Below are positions 22,171-33,768 of a DNA stretch of 64,000 bases, piece by piece (position 1 is the stretch's first letter; each line of letters begins with the position of its first letter). Source of the stretch: Cardinalis cardinalis (lineage: Eukaryota; Chordata; Aves; Passeriformes; Cardinalidae); NCBI GenBank assembly GCA_014549065.1, contig JACDOX010000173.1, positions 809,839 through 873,838 of the forward strand, read 5' to 3'. The translations under genes and the position numbers were made by a program. The notes below the pieces were generated by a model that was given only the letters and a program-made list of their open reading frames with translations, was not told the DNA's origin and made no database searches.

Positions 22171-25100
22171 CTGTAATAGAGAGAAATTACAACATTTTAG
22201 ATCCCCCACATCAAGCGGTGCAATACATTCTAGGTGATTTTTACAGANCTTACTAAAAGTTGTAGATCTTTCTTACAAAAAGAGAGGAGATTTATTTATT
22301 AGGTAGAATATCTTGCCTAGTGAGTGGCAGAGACAGAGGCAAGTCTCTGCAGCCCCAGTCCAGAGCTGTGCCCAGCATCCTGTGCTGCTTGCCAGCACTA
22401 TTGCAATAAATTCAACTTGGAGCTCCAACAAAACTCACAATAATTAAAGCACAGTACAGAGATGTAAAGCCAGAATGAATTGTACTCTGGAGAAGGAGCC
22501 TCTCTTAGGAACCTTACAGAGCCTATATAGCAATTCTTCCCCCTATCCCCCTTCNCTACATTATATCTATAATCATTAGGGCAAAATCTTTCTCATTGAA
22601 AGCTTCCACAGCTTCCCATACCTTGGTGTTTTAAATNCTTTTGTGCACAAAGTAGGATTCAGTTGTTTTAGCTCACTGAAAGGAAGGAAAAGGAAGCAGC
22701 ATGCTGAAAGAACATGCCTGATGCTAAGCTGGCAATCACATCCCACTGCCTGGATGCCCACTGTTCCAGCTGAACTGAGGCAAGAACTGCAGGGAGCAGG
22801 AACAATCCTGTCCTCAGCATTTCCCTGCTCCCAGCCACCTCTCACTGTCCTCATCAGGATTCCTCCCTCAGACTCTCCTGCTTGGGTTTTAACCCTCAAA
22901 CATGCACCAGTAACCAGCATCTCAAGGGAAGTGCACAAATCATTATAAAAAGCATTATTAGGCTGCTTTCTGCAATTCCTTCAGGAATTCCTTTGTANTG
23001 CTCCTGCCAATGCCATCCATGAACATCAGGACACAAAAGGCTGGATGGCTGGTTGGAGGCACTGTGCTCATTCCACCCCACTCAAATTCCACTGCTGAGC
23101 AGACACAGCCCTGGGCAGCGTGATGCAGTGTAGCGCTGAACTCAACAGTCAGAGCACTCAGACAACTTATCCCTGACATTTTCAGCCCAAAACCCGAGGT
23201 GAAACATGAATAGGCAATAGATTCTCCCTCAAAAATTGCTGCAAGATGCCATCANACTGTAAAATCTATGCAAGGGTGAGGGGAAAAGGACTTGAAAAGT
23301 TTGAGTACCTGAGAATGGGGGATTTTTGGAGAAATAGGGCCCAGGGATCAGACAGTTCCTCTGCAGAGGATCACATTACCCAAAAAGCAAAGGTCAGGGC
23401 TCGCTGGATCTCTCAGTCTCACTGGGGCTAAAAGCCAGTCCATGCCAAGCCAGTCAGTGCAGAGAGAAACTCCCAGCAGAGCATCCAACCTGGAGTGCAG
23501 CGAGAGGAGCACGACAAGCACATCCCAGGAAGCCCTGGCTGCTATCAGGTATCAGACACCCGAGCCAAGAGGCACAGGACAGGGCACCTTGGAACATGAC
23601 CTGTAACACGATTAGGCTGGGCAGGGACCCTCCTGTGAGCGCAAACAGAGTGGGAGAAGCCTCCTCAAGCACATTTAGCTGGGATCTTGCTTATTCTGAC
23701 CTCACCTCCTACACCAGGAATTCCTGCACCTCGGCGGGAGAAGGTCAGGAACCTCCACAGCAGGAAGGCTCAAGACAGATCAGTCTAGAATCACCCACAG
23801 AGGCACCAGGCACAGAACAGTGGGATGGCACAAGCTGTAGCTCAGCAGCCATAACTGCACTGCCTGGACAGAGCCACTGCTCCCAGCAGCTGCTGGACCT
23901 GACTGCCACAGGTTTATTGCCCCTGTGCTCCTCCAGCTGAGGGGAGGCTGGAGAAAAGAGCCAGTGACTATTACACCCACAGGAAGCTGTGGAAGAATGA
24001 CAGCTGATAACTCACACCTGCATAGAAATCTCTCATACCTTGGGAGAGTGCAGTGGCAGCAGACCTTCTATGCCCTCTCCTCCAAACAGAGCTCTGAGAT
24101 GGTCATTGTGCTTCTCAAAGCAACAGGGACTCCTGCTGTAAGTCCTGGAAAAAAAGTAAAAAACCATCAGAAAAGGCAGTGATAGGNGGCTGCTTGGCAC
24201 ACCCAGCTGAAGATGATGATTAGCACTGATGAGGACAGAGTTCCAGGTGTTGCCACTGGGCATCTGGGCCATACTAGCTCAAGAGTGCATCGTCCCAGGG
24301 CTTTAGCAACAAAGACAGATGTGTTTTTAAATTCATCTCGTGTTCCAATCAAATTATAAACAGGTATGTTCCACCACCAGAAAGAAACCACCCAACCAGA
24401 GAGTTTGTCTGCTCCTCAAACATCCTCCCAGCTCTACAGTGGCCCAGGCTCCCTGCTCAACTTCCTATTTGCATCTGGCTGAAAAATATGTTAGGGAAGA
24501 CAGCTCAGGTGAAGAGCAGTGACCCACTGAACTGCAGCATGACCACTTGGAAACCCCANTCCACAGGTGGAGGCACACCTGGAGCATCCATAGGGAAACA
24601 CCAGGAAAGAGGTTCAATACCAGCTGGCCAAGCCCAGAGTAGTTGATAAAAGCTCAGAGGTTGGAGTCATCAATGCATTGAAGCAACAAATCTGGCTACT
24701 AACAGCCACCCCAATAACAGCAACCCTAGCCATCCTAAGTAGGTATTAAAAGTATTTCAATTCTTGCACAGCTGAACACAGCAAACAGCAGCAGCCACCA
24801 CATTTCCCAAAGCATCCTGTGACACACTGTGCCAACAGCACTGAGCCCTGGGAGCCTCAGCCCCCTGGGCACCCCTTTTGCTCCAGCCCACACAGCAACT
24901 CCTCNGTGAGCCAAGCAGAGAGAGCTCATTACAAGCTTGGGATCCACCTGCTGGGTGCTCCAGGGAAGGAGGTGGGAAGAGGAGGGATATGAACCCTGAT
25001 GGCATTTGCTGTAACTCTGGGAGCATTCCAGAGAAATGGATTCTGAAGAAGTAGTGGTGCAGCCCCAGTGTGCAAAGTTCCCCCAACACAGGAGCCAGGC

Positions 25101-26406
25101 AGGATCACACATCACTACACACAGCAAAGGGACAGGCAGTGACAGTGACTGGGTGTTTCCTTCTCATCCAGNATCAGCCACTGCACACCTGAAGGATTTT
25201 CCATATGTTTGACTTCTATTCTACTATTTGTAGGAGCAGCTTACTCGACAGAATACAGCCAGATGGTTGGAAACCAGAAACTGAGTGTCTAGATTAAATA
25301 CACAGAAATCCCTGAACCAAAGCCCCTGCTCCTCAGCCAGGCACAGAACTCGCTCAGCTCCTTCCACACTGCAGCTGCCTGTTGGACGTGGAACTGGCAG
25401 CAAGTGACTTTATTAACTTCTCCCACCTGTGGTGGCTGCTTTTCATCTTGAAGAGAACTGAGCAGGTTTTTTTTTTGTTTTGTTTTTGACAAAGAACTGC
25501 TGAAAATAGCAGGATTCTTGACTTCCTCAAATACCACGTGAAAGCCAGCTGTGGCACCCAGCTAAGCTGATATTTCCAGTTAGAAAAGGGGAATCCACAG
25601 GGCTGCATTCTTTCTAGAGAAAGGTGGAGGGAAAGGTGTGTGACATTTCCTCTGCCTGGGGCCCCTTTCACTTAGGGAGATATTGTAATTGATGCTTTAC
25701 ACACAGAATAACAACACAGTACCAAGCTGTAGGATATTTATTAGAGCTTTTTCACCTAAGAACTTAAGAACAAGTCTTTTGAAGATTGATATAAGGAAGG
25801 CTCAAGGCAGAATGGTGCCAGAATAAATCTTTACCAGTTTTCAGAAGCAGACATCTGCTCAGGCAGGGCTTAATCTTGCCCCTGAGAAACACCTCTGGAG
25901 CAGGTGAAGCAGCATGGAGGGTGCAGGACACTGTGCTGAGGTGGAGCCTGGGCACTGCTCCTACACCTGGCAGAGGTACCTGGAGTCCTGGTGTGGACAA
26001 AACCAAAGGCAAGCAACACAAACGCCCAAAAACCAACATTGATACACTCCTGACCACACAATAAGGAACAGTCTTTTTGGTGGAGGGGGAGAGGGAAACA
26101 GAACAGTGTCCAGCACTCTGCTCTCAGAGCTGTTTCTCTTCCATGTGTGTATCACAACAAGCTCCATGCCCAATATTTCCCCACATCCATCTCATAAGGT
26201 AATTTGCTCACCAAAGAATCACCATGGAACTTTTATGCACAGCAATACATTAACTCTCTGATATTTGCCAGTCTGCAGCAGGAGATAAGCATGCCTGAAG
26301 TAAACCCCTCATTCTTCACCTGACTACTCCACAGGAAGTCAAACCACATCCATTTATCCATCCAGTGTAGGAAATAGTTCGATTCTTAAACAGAATTTAA
26401 GAGTAA

Positions 26407-26790
26407 GAGACACAGAATCCTGGAATGGTCTGGNCTGGAAGGGACCTTAAAGCCTGTCCTGTTTCCCTCCCTTGCACTGGACAGGGACACGTTCCACTGT
26501 CCAAGCCCCATCCTACCTGGCCTTGATAATTTCCAGGGATGGGGCAGCCACAGCTCCTCTGGGCAACCTGTGCAAGGGCCTCATCACCCTCCATCCCTTG
26601 TCCCCAGTCCCTCTGCAGCTCTCCTGGAGCCCCTTNAGGCCCTGGCAGGGGCTCTGAGGTGTCCCTGGAGCCTTCTCCTGTCCAGGTGAGCANCCCCANC
26701 TCTCCCAGCCTGGCTCCAGAGCAGAGGGCTCCAGCNCTTGNGGCATCTCCATGGGCTCCTCTGGACCGACATCAACAAGTTCACATCCTT
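26407..26790 (-). mobile_element. CR1 LINE fragment
   Basis: Antisense CR1: cacagaatcctggaatggtc, gaagggaccttaaagcctgt, gcctcatcaccctcc, continuing into the ccctggagccttctcctgtc region. Confidence 0.88.
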
Positions 26791-27078
26791 CTTCTGCCAA
26801 GGACCCCATGCTTCAGTTTAACACGTGAATCAAGAGCAGAGCCAGGCAGAAGCTCACTCGACAGTACAACAAAGCACCAGCAAACTGTTTCAGCATGCCT
26901 TAAGTCTGCAGCTGTATTTCCTTTAACAGAGGCTGGCTGTCATCAGCCCCACCAGACAAGTGGTGCCATCAACACAAGCACCTTCTCACCCTCTACAGAN
27001 CAATTTTACTGCTTGGAGGAGTTTAGCCAAGTGACCCAGAGAATATACTTGGTTCACCTTGAAGCTGACTTGAAAACA

Positions 27079-27235
27079 TGGAATCACAGAATGGTTTGGA
27101 AGGGACCTTAAATCCCATCTCGTTCTAGCCCCTGCCAANGGCTCATTCTAGCCCCACCACGCCAGGCTGCTCCAAACCCTGTCCAGCCTGGTCTTGGGCA
27201 CTTCCAGAGAAGCAACAGCTTCTCTGGGCAACCTG
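27079..27235 (-). mobile_element. CR1 LINE fragment
   Basis: Antisense CR1 3' end: atggaatcacagaatggttt, ggaagggaccttaaatccca, ttctctgggcaacctgtt. It lies about 100 bp from the CpG island. Confidence 0.9.
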
Positions 27236-27319
27236 TTAAATCCATCAATNCACTCAACAGCCATTGATCAGGGTCACCCTTTGAGTTTATAAACACTTCA
27301 GGGCGAGTTNCAGGGTGGA

Positions 27320-28100
27320 TCTGTTAAACCCGAGCCTCGGGGATCTCGGCGTGCCCGGCTTTCCGGAGCGGCTGGGGCTGGTGCCGGGGTCCCGCTCGCA
27401 GCCCCCTCCCGGCTCGGCCCACCGCGCTGCCCCCGGCACCACCGACCCGACAACTCCAGAACCGCTGCATTGTGTCCTTAGACCCCAAGGGATCCCCCGC
27501 CACCCCGGTCTTCACCGGCTCCTTCCCTCATCCCACAGGATTATGACCAAAATTTCCCTCTCGGCTTCCCGTGTCCGAANGGGAGCGGCTCCCGGCGCCC
27601 CCACAGCCACGCACCGCCCCCGCTCCGCCGCCTCACGACGCGCCCGGCCAGACACGCGAGGCAGGAAAAGCCTCACACCCACCCCCCTCCCGCCCCTCCC
27701 TCACACGGCGGCGCCGAGGGACCCCCGGAGAGCGCTGCCCACCGCGGCCGCCTCCCGTACCCCACACCCAGATTCCCGAGCCCACACCCCATAGCGCGGC
27801 TCCCCTNNNNNNNNNNNNNNNNNNNNNNNNNNNNNNNNNNNNNNNNNNNNNNNNNNNNNNNNNNNNNNNNNNNNNNNNNNNNNNNNNNNNNNNNNNNNNN
27901 NNNNNNNNNNNNNNNNNNNNNNNNNNNNNNNNNNCCTCGCGCGGCCCCGCCCCCGCAGGGCGCTGTCCATTGTGCTGCGGGGGCGCGGGCAAGCCCCGCC
28001 CCCCGCACGTGCGGCCCCCCCGCGCCCCCCGCCGCCATCTCGCTGAGGGGCGGGCGGGTCCCGCCGTGAGGGGACAGCGCTGCCCAATGCCCCACCGAAC
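27320..28100 (-). promoter_or_regulatory. CpG island, probable SEC14L5 promoter
   Basis: The stretch is very GC- and CpG-rich and is interrupted by an N gap (27807-27934). GC boxes (ccccgcccc type) lie near 27944-27954 and 27994-28004. A GCACGTGC E-box is at 28005-28012. A YY1-like AGATGGCGGC is at 28031-28040 on the minus strand, an element that commonly sits just downstream of a TSS in the direction of transcription. That orientation points left, toward the SEC14L5 start codon at 22157. The non-coding first exon itself was not delimited, and the assignment to SEC14L5 is inference from position and strand. Confidence 0.65.
27807..27934. other. Assembly gap (Ns) inside CpG island
   Basis: A run of 128 Ns in the most GC-rich part of the window. 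The SEC14L5 first exon could be partly hidden in it. Confidence 0.99.
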
Positions 28101-28124
28101 CCTGCCCTTCCCCCTTGGCCTGTC

Positions 28125-28385
28125 ATTCGATCCCCCGTCCCAAGTCCCTCTCCAGATCTCCCGGAGCCCCTTGAGGCACTGGGAAGGGCTCTGAAGTCTC
28201 CGCAGAGCCTTCTCCAGGTGAGTACCCCCAGCTCTCTCAGGCTGTCCCCACAGCAGAGCTGCTCCATCCCTCTGATCATCCTGCTGCCTCCTCTGGACTC
28301 GCCCCGGCAGCTCCGTGTCCTTCCTGTGCTGAGGACTCCAGCCCCGGGCACGTCTCCAGGTGGGGTCTCGTGTGGGCAGAAAAGG
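28125..28385 (-). mobile_element. CR1 LINE fragment
   Basis: Antisense internal CR1: cccggagccccttgaggcac, gagccttctccaggtgagta, ctgctgcctcctctggact. It abuts the CpG island. Confidence 0.8.
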
Positions 28386-28439
28386 AGAATCACGAGGGCT
28401 GTGTGTGGAGATGGGCTCACCCCACCCCACGGAGAGGTC

Positions 28440-28592
28440 ACAGCAACAGCCCTGCCTGAGCTCCAGGAGTGCTTGGACAACGCTNTCGGGCACAGGGTGG
28501 GATTGTCGGAGTGCCCTGTGCCGGGCTGTGTTGGACTGGATGATCCTGATGGGACCCTTTCAGTTCAGGATATTCCATGTTTCTGTGGTTCT
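28440..28592 (+). mobile_element. CR1 LINE fragment, different subtype
   Basis: Sense CR1 3' end: ctccaggagtgcttggacaa, tgttggactggatgatcctg, ending aggatattccatgtttctgt. It points away from the preceding antisense fragment. Confidence 0.82.
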
Positions 28593-31500
28593 CCCCCAGC
28601 TGGCACCTGCCCTTGAGGAGGAGGAGGAACCTTGATGGCTCAGGGCAGGAGGAGGCAGAGCCATAGCTCCCAAACACCATCTAATCCTGCTCATCCCAGG
28701 GTAGATCAGAGCAAAGGGACCTGCTCACCTCAGCCCTTTACTCTAGCACTGCACTGTACTGTTTNATTTATTACATGATTTATTACACACCTGTGAACCC
28801 ACTCCTTGAGCAAATATTCCCCAAACTGTACTGTGGGATGTGATGCCGGCGGATCACCGAGACAAGTGACACTGAGAAGGACACTGGGAGGCATCCNCAC
28901 CCCTCAGCTTCCCCTCTCCCACCAGCTCTGAAAGCCTGTGCAGTGTTTGGTGAATCCTTTGCAGCTCAGGGTGAGTGCCCCCTGTTTGTCAGGCCACATG
29001 CTGAGCAGTTGTCACCATTCAGTGACAGTCCTTGGGGCTGTGGCTCTGTGGAGGAAATGATGCCAACACTGCCTGACTTTGGGGTGTCAAAGAGTGCCTG
29101 AGCAGCCGGTCCTGGGGCAGGAGAGGCGTGTGGCNCCAAGAGTGGTGGAGGAGAAGGATGTGGGACACTGGCTGGGGGATGCTTTGCACCTTCAGAGCCT
29201 CCTTTCAGGTTCTCCCTAAGGACCAGCTGCCCCTTTGCCTGCTGGTATTGAAGTAACATCACATTTACTGCTGCTTTGTCTTTTCCTGCCTCCTTATCAC
29301 TTCCAGCTGTGGAGTGTCCCCTTATCTGGGCAGGCATTTCAGGAAGTTGCAGTGCTATTTCTGATCAGCAATATTTCCTGAAATGTTCTTCTATCTCAGA
29401 CTGGGGAGACCAGCCTGACACTGCTCAAAAACAACCATTGACCATCAAATGTCAGAGCTCCCAGGGCTGCAGCCTGTGGAGCCAGAGCGTTTTTCCTAAA
29501 GACCTTTGCAGCACAACTTGGCATCAAAAGCCACAAAGTTACTCAAGGCTTGCAGCATCTACTTTATAAATATATATTCAGAATAAAAACAAAATGTGCT
29601 TATTTATAAATAAATATTCTGAATTTCCCATCACAATGCAACTTTCTTTATTAAAGAAGTGGTATGTCTCTCCNGTTCCTCATTTACTGCTAAATTTCCT
29701 CAGAGAAAACAGAAGAAGAAATAAAGTACTATTTCCATCTTCTTGCTACAGAATTTACACCAGCCTGTAACTACTTTGTGCCCTAATTGTGGTTGTTTGC
29801 CTTTTGTTCAGGTCATAAAAGCTGGATGAGATTTTGGTGAGTCCCAATCCATCTTTTTCTCTGCTGTGCAGCCCTGACTATAATTCCTATTCTCCAACAC
29901 TTGTTTTCTCCTGCTGCCAGCAGGTCACCTTGGCATTTTCCAGTGGCAGTGGGCTGCCTTTTCCCCTGACACAGGGCCAGCTCTCCAGGGCATTCCCAAG
30001 GGCCCTGACTGTCCTCCCACCTACCAGGACTGGGTGTTAGCCTCAAGGACTGGCTCTGACCCCAGTTTTTTCTCATGGGAGCTCCTCAATAAGAAGTTCT
30101 CACCCTCAGCAGCCCAGCCCAGGAACTCCTGCAGTTAGAAAGGATAATGTCTTCCAGGAAGGACATCTGGTCTGGAGATATCATTCAGCCTCCACTTCCC
30201 CTTTTACAAGGGCATTTAGCTTCAAATTCTGCTTTTGTCTCAACTTCTCTGCCTCATCTGGTGGCATAAATTAAAAAATTCAACAGCAATTCAAGTGCAT
30301 TGGCACATCACNAGCAGGAAAAAGCTTGTAGGGATTGTTCATGGTAGTGTTATTCCTATTTACCTTATTAGGGAATCAGCTGAAAGAACTTGCAAAGGAG
30401 GTTTGTGGCAAAGCTGCAGTCAGCAAGGCCAGAAAATTCAGTGGTTTGTGATGGAGGTGCTGGGGTAACTCANCCCTGAGCAGGGCGAGGATCCCTGAGG
30501 GAAAGGCAAAGGCAAAGGCAGCTTCACAGCTCCAGCCCAGCCCTTCCTGCAGTGTCACTCTGAGGAGCTGCTGTCCAACAACCCTTAGAAAATCAGCACT
30601 GCTTAAACATTAAAGGCTTGCTTTAAAAATTCAGCAGTAAAGTTCACCTGCCTTTTAGAGCTCGTTTAAGCAGCGTGGAGATGAATTCCACTCTCTGAAC
30701 GTGGGCTGCAGTCCAGGTGTCACAGGGGAGCTGGGAGGAAGAAGAGGCTCCCCACACACTCCAGTGCTGGGACGGACACAGCAGCTCCTCCCCTGCACCG
30801 TTCTGGGCTGGAGCTCACCTCTGCACCTCCACACCTCGGTAAAAACACCTTTTAACACTTCATCTCGCTCTGTTTCACCAGAGCTGAGCAAAAGCTGGAT
30901 CTGCTGTTCTGAGAGCCAGGAAAAGTTGAAATACTGAGGTTTTCTTGACTGAAAGCAGACCAGCAGTGCCCAACCCCACAGCACTCCCAGCCCCCCTCGT
31001 GCCGGGAGGTTGCCCCACATCCTGTGGATCCCTTTGGCCTTTGCCTTGCCCGAGCCACTCTCAGTCCCGTTTGTTTTTTGGTGCAAATCTGAGATGAAAT
31101 GTGCTGCCCAAGGTCACCCAGCGAGGTGGCCGAGATGAAACTGGAGAGCAGCAGGCTGAGATTGGGTTCCTTTCCCCGTGGGACTGCAGATGAGCAGTGT
31201 GCTAATGGCTCTGCTACATTCACCTTCCAGGACAATGCCGGGGCTCCCTGCCCTGCCTTCCCTGCTTCTGCAGCTTTGGAAATGGATGCTCCAATCTTGG
31301 TTTGGTTTGTTTTGTGAGGCAGAGGGGGCTCCCACCCTCTGACCCACCAGCAGCTAAGAACCGAATTTCTGCTTTGCATTAGAGAAATACAAAATAAACC
31401 CATCACATCACTACTATTTANCCCCCAAAGCTCCCAGCTCAACAGCTGATCCCACTGATGCTCTTTAAATGCATCTTTTTGAGTTTTTTTCACCTGCANT

Positions 31501-32806
31501 GTGTTGACATGCTCTGTTTATGGGGGTCTCTCTGCATTTTGGCTCATAAAATATTTGCCTTATTCCAGCCTNTCACAGGACCATGGAAACACAGAATGGT
31601 TTGGGCTGGAAGGGACCTTAAAGCTCCTCCAGTTCCACCCCTTGCCATGGGCAGGGACACCTTCCACCATCCCAGGCTCCTCCAAGCCCCAGTGTCCAAC
31701 CTGGCCTTGGGCACTTCCAGGGCTGGGGCAGCCACAGCTGCTCTGTGCCAGGGCCCCACCACCCTCACAAGAAAGTTTTTCCTGATATCTAATCTCAGCC
31801 TGCTCTCTGTCAGTGTGAAGAATTCTCCTTTGTCCTGTTACTACATGTTCTTGTAAAAAGTCCCCCTCCATCTTTAGTGTAGGATCCCTTCAGGATCTGG
31901 AAGGCCACTCAGGAAGATCTAATACCATTCAGGTCTCATTTTTATCACAAATACTCCTTCTCATTTCTGTGCAGTCATTCTGGGACCCTCCAAGGCACAT
32001 TCTCTGAGACACAGCACATTGTGACAGCAGCATATCTCCACAGCCTTACAAGCAAGCCAAAAGTATTGCAAATTAACCCAGAATTCAGCTCTCTTGTNGA
32101 GTGCTAGACAGGCCCTGTATGAATAAAGAACATCCTATTTAAATAACTTCTCTTTCTGTGCTGNTTGTTCCTGTATGCATTTCCCCTTTTGCCTCTTGGT
32201 AGCTCTGTGAGGAGATGTCACCCTGTGCCTTGCTGAGTTCTGCCTGATTCCCCTTGCCTGGGAGTAAAGCCTGACACAGGTTTGCTATTCTGGGTCACCA
32301 AAATCAGTGTCACCTCCAGGAGCACAGCTCTTGCCAGAGCTTAGCTCTGAGCACTGCTCTGCAGAGGTGGTGTTGGAATAGCAGGGTTAACAGAGAGAGG
32401 GAACTCTGCTGGGCTTGGAGCAAAGGCACAGGAATATGGTAAATTCAAAGGAAATTCTGGAAACCAGCTGAAAAACAGGAGAGCTTCGAGAAGCATGGAG
32501 TGCTTGATCCGTGTTCGACTTGAGGCTCTCCANTGGCTGGTGGGAGCATGGAGGATTTCCTTCCCAGAGCCAGTAAGCTGACAGCACAGAGCTGTTGAGG
32601 CTCTGTGCCTCACAGGTTGAAAATTTAAATTATTATTATTAGATTTAAATTTAAAGTTTGAGAACTTCACAGCTCTTTTGGAAACAGCTCAGGAGACCCC
32701 AAATACAGCAGCCTTGGACAGCATCCCCTTCTTTCCACCCCTTGCCAGGTGCCAGCACCAACCACACAATGCTTATTTCATCCAAACCCTCACCCACTGT
32801 GATGCT
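28593..32806. other. Intergenic stretch, no gene seen
   Basis: Between the CpG island with its flanking CR1s and the leftmost candidate exon of the STXBP4-like gene I see one CR1 (about 31.58-31.90 kb) and ordinary AT-moderate DNA. Minus-strand AATAAA matches occur near 28.77-28.79 and 29.65 kb. They could serve as distant polyadenylation signals, but nothing ties them to a transcript. Confidence 0.5.
31577..31900 (-). mobile_element. CR1 LINE fragment
   Basis: Antisense CR1 3' end: aaacacagaatggtttgggc, ggaagggaccttaaagctcc, ccatgggcagggacacctt, then cctgatatctaatctcagcc and onward. Confidence 0.92.
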
Positions 32807-33051
32807 TTAACACAAAATCTTCTTTCTTGGGACCTTAAATACACATCTAGGGAATAATACAGACTGTGGAAGCAGCATCAAGAGTTTCTCTTTCAGATCA
32901 TGTAACTGGTCCCTGCTGGGACAGTCCTGGTCTGTGCCTTTCCAGCACTCAAGGAGGTGGAGTTCAGAACTCANATTTTGAGAAAAGTATTCCATGTCTG
33001 TCAGAGATGCTATTGAAACTTCTGTGATTTCCACAACAGATTGTTGATTTT
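32807..33051 (-). CDS. Candidate terminal exon of STXBP4-like gene
   Basis: 245 nt open, phase 1 in, ending in TAA at 32807-32809. It begins ENQQSVVEITEVSIASLTDM (the first codon shared with the previous exon), continues EYFSQN.SSELHLLECWKGT and DQLHDLKEKLLMLLPQSV, and ends KVPRKKILC. The acceptor is …aatcagctag. A donor at …CAGTCT|gtatta or …TTTAAG|gtccca is an alternative to termination. No canonical polyadenylation signal lies close downstream on this strand. The N at 32974 is the first base of NTG. No homologue is recognised. Confidence 0.4.
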
Positions 33052-33657
33052 CTAGCTGATTAAGAGCAGCCTAAACAGGTGTGTTTCCCCCATGACTTTG
33101 CCCTTTTCTCCCAGGTGTCTCAAGTGACATTGGGAATAGGAAATAAAACAGGACAACCCAAGACCTGCTCCTTCCCAAAATCCTGTTTGTGCAGTTCCCT
33201 GACAAGTGTGACAAGCAGTGGCTGGAGACATCTCCCTGGGATGCCACCTCCAGCCAAATGCTTTTGGAGAGACCCTGCCAGGAGCAGATTGGGATCTGCT
33301 GGTTAACCCCAGGGGAACTGGAGGTGTTTTTCCAGAGCCAGGGCACACCAGACTGGTGAGACTGGATTTTGCTCTGTGTGCCTCTTACCTGTCTGTGTAA
33401 CACAGGAGATGAGAACAAAGCTCTAGGGCCAAACCCACAGGTAACACCAGGGTTTGCTATCATTCCATCACAGCAGAGAGCACTGGGGAATGAGCTATTA
33501 AACAGGATATCCCAAGATGAATATTTTCTCCTTCCTGGGAATATTCCTTGTAAGCAGTCCACAGGATTATGTCTCCTTTTAAAAGAAGTCCTTTAATTTA
33601 TTTTGAGGTATGCATTCCCAAGATTTAATTTACCCCAAGCTATGAAATTAAGCTTAC

Positions 33658-33768
33658 CCAGAATGTCAGACTGGTTATTTATGTGATATATTCCACCACA
33701 CAGTTGCTGGTTTAGCAGTGCAGTGATACCTCGAGTGCTGGAGATGCTGGTGAGGGTCATGATTTTGC
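33658..33768 (-). CDS. Candidate exon, possible C-terminal part of STXBP4-like gene
   Basis: 111 nt open, phase 1 to 1: KIMTLTSISSTRGITALLNQ then QLCGGIYHINNQSDIL. The acceptor …aaggcttag is modest and the donor gtaagc is strong. The phase matches exon 36918-37128 upstream and 33051 downstream. GGIYHINN faintly recalls the GxxYFINH of a WW domain, but the two Trp are absent. No homologue is recognised. Confidence 0.42.

Noticed and set aside
27633..28493. Long open frames across the CpG island
   Set aside because: They are open only because the gap is read as X and GC-rich DNA has few stops. They also run into CR1 sequence.
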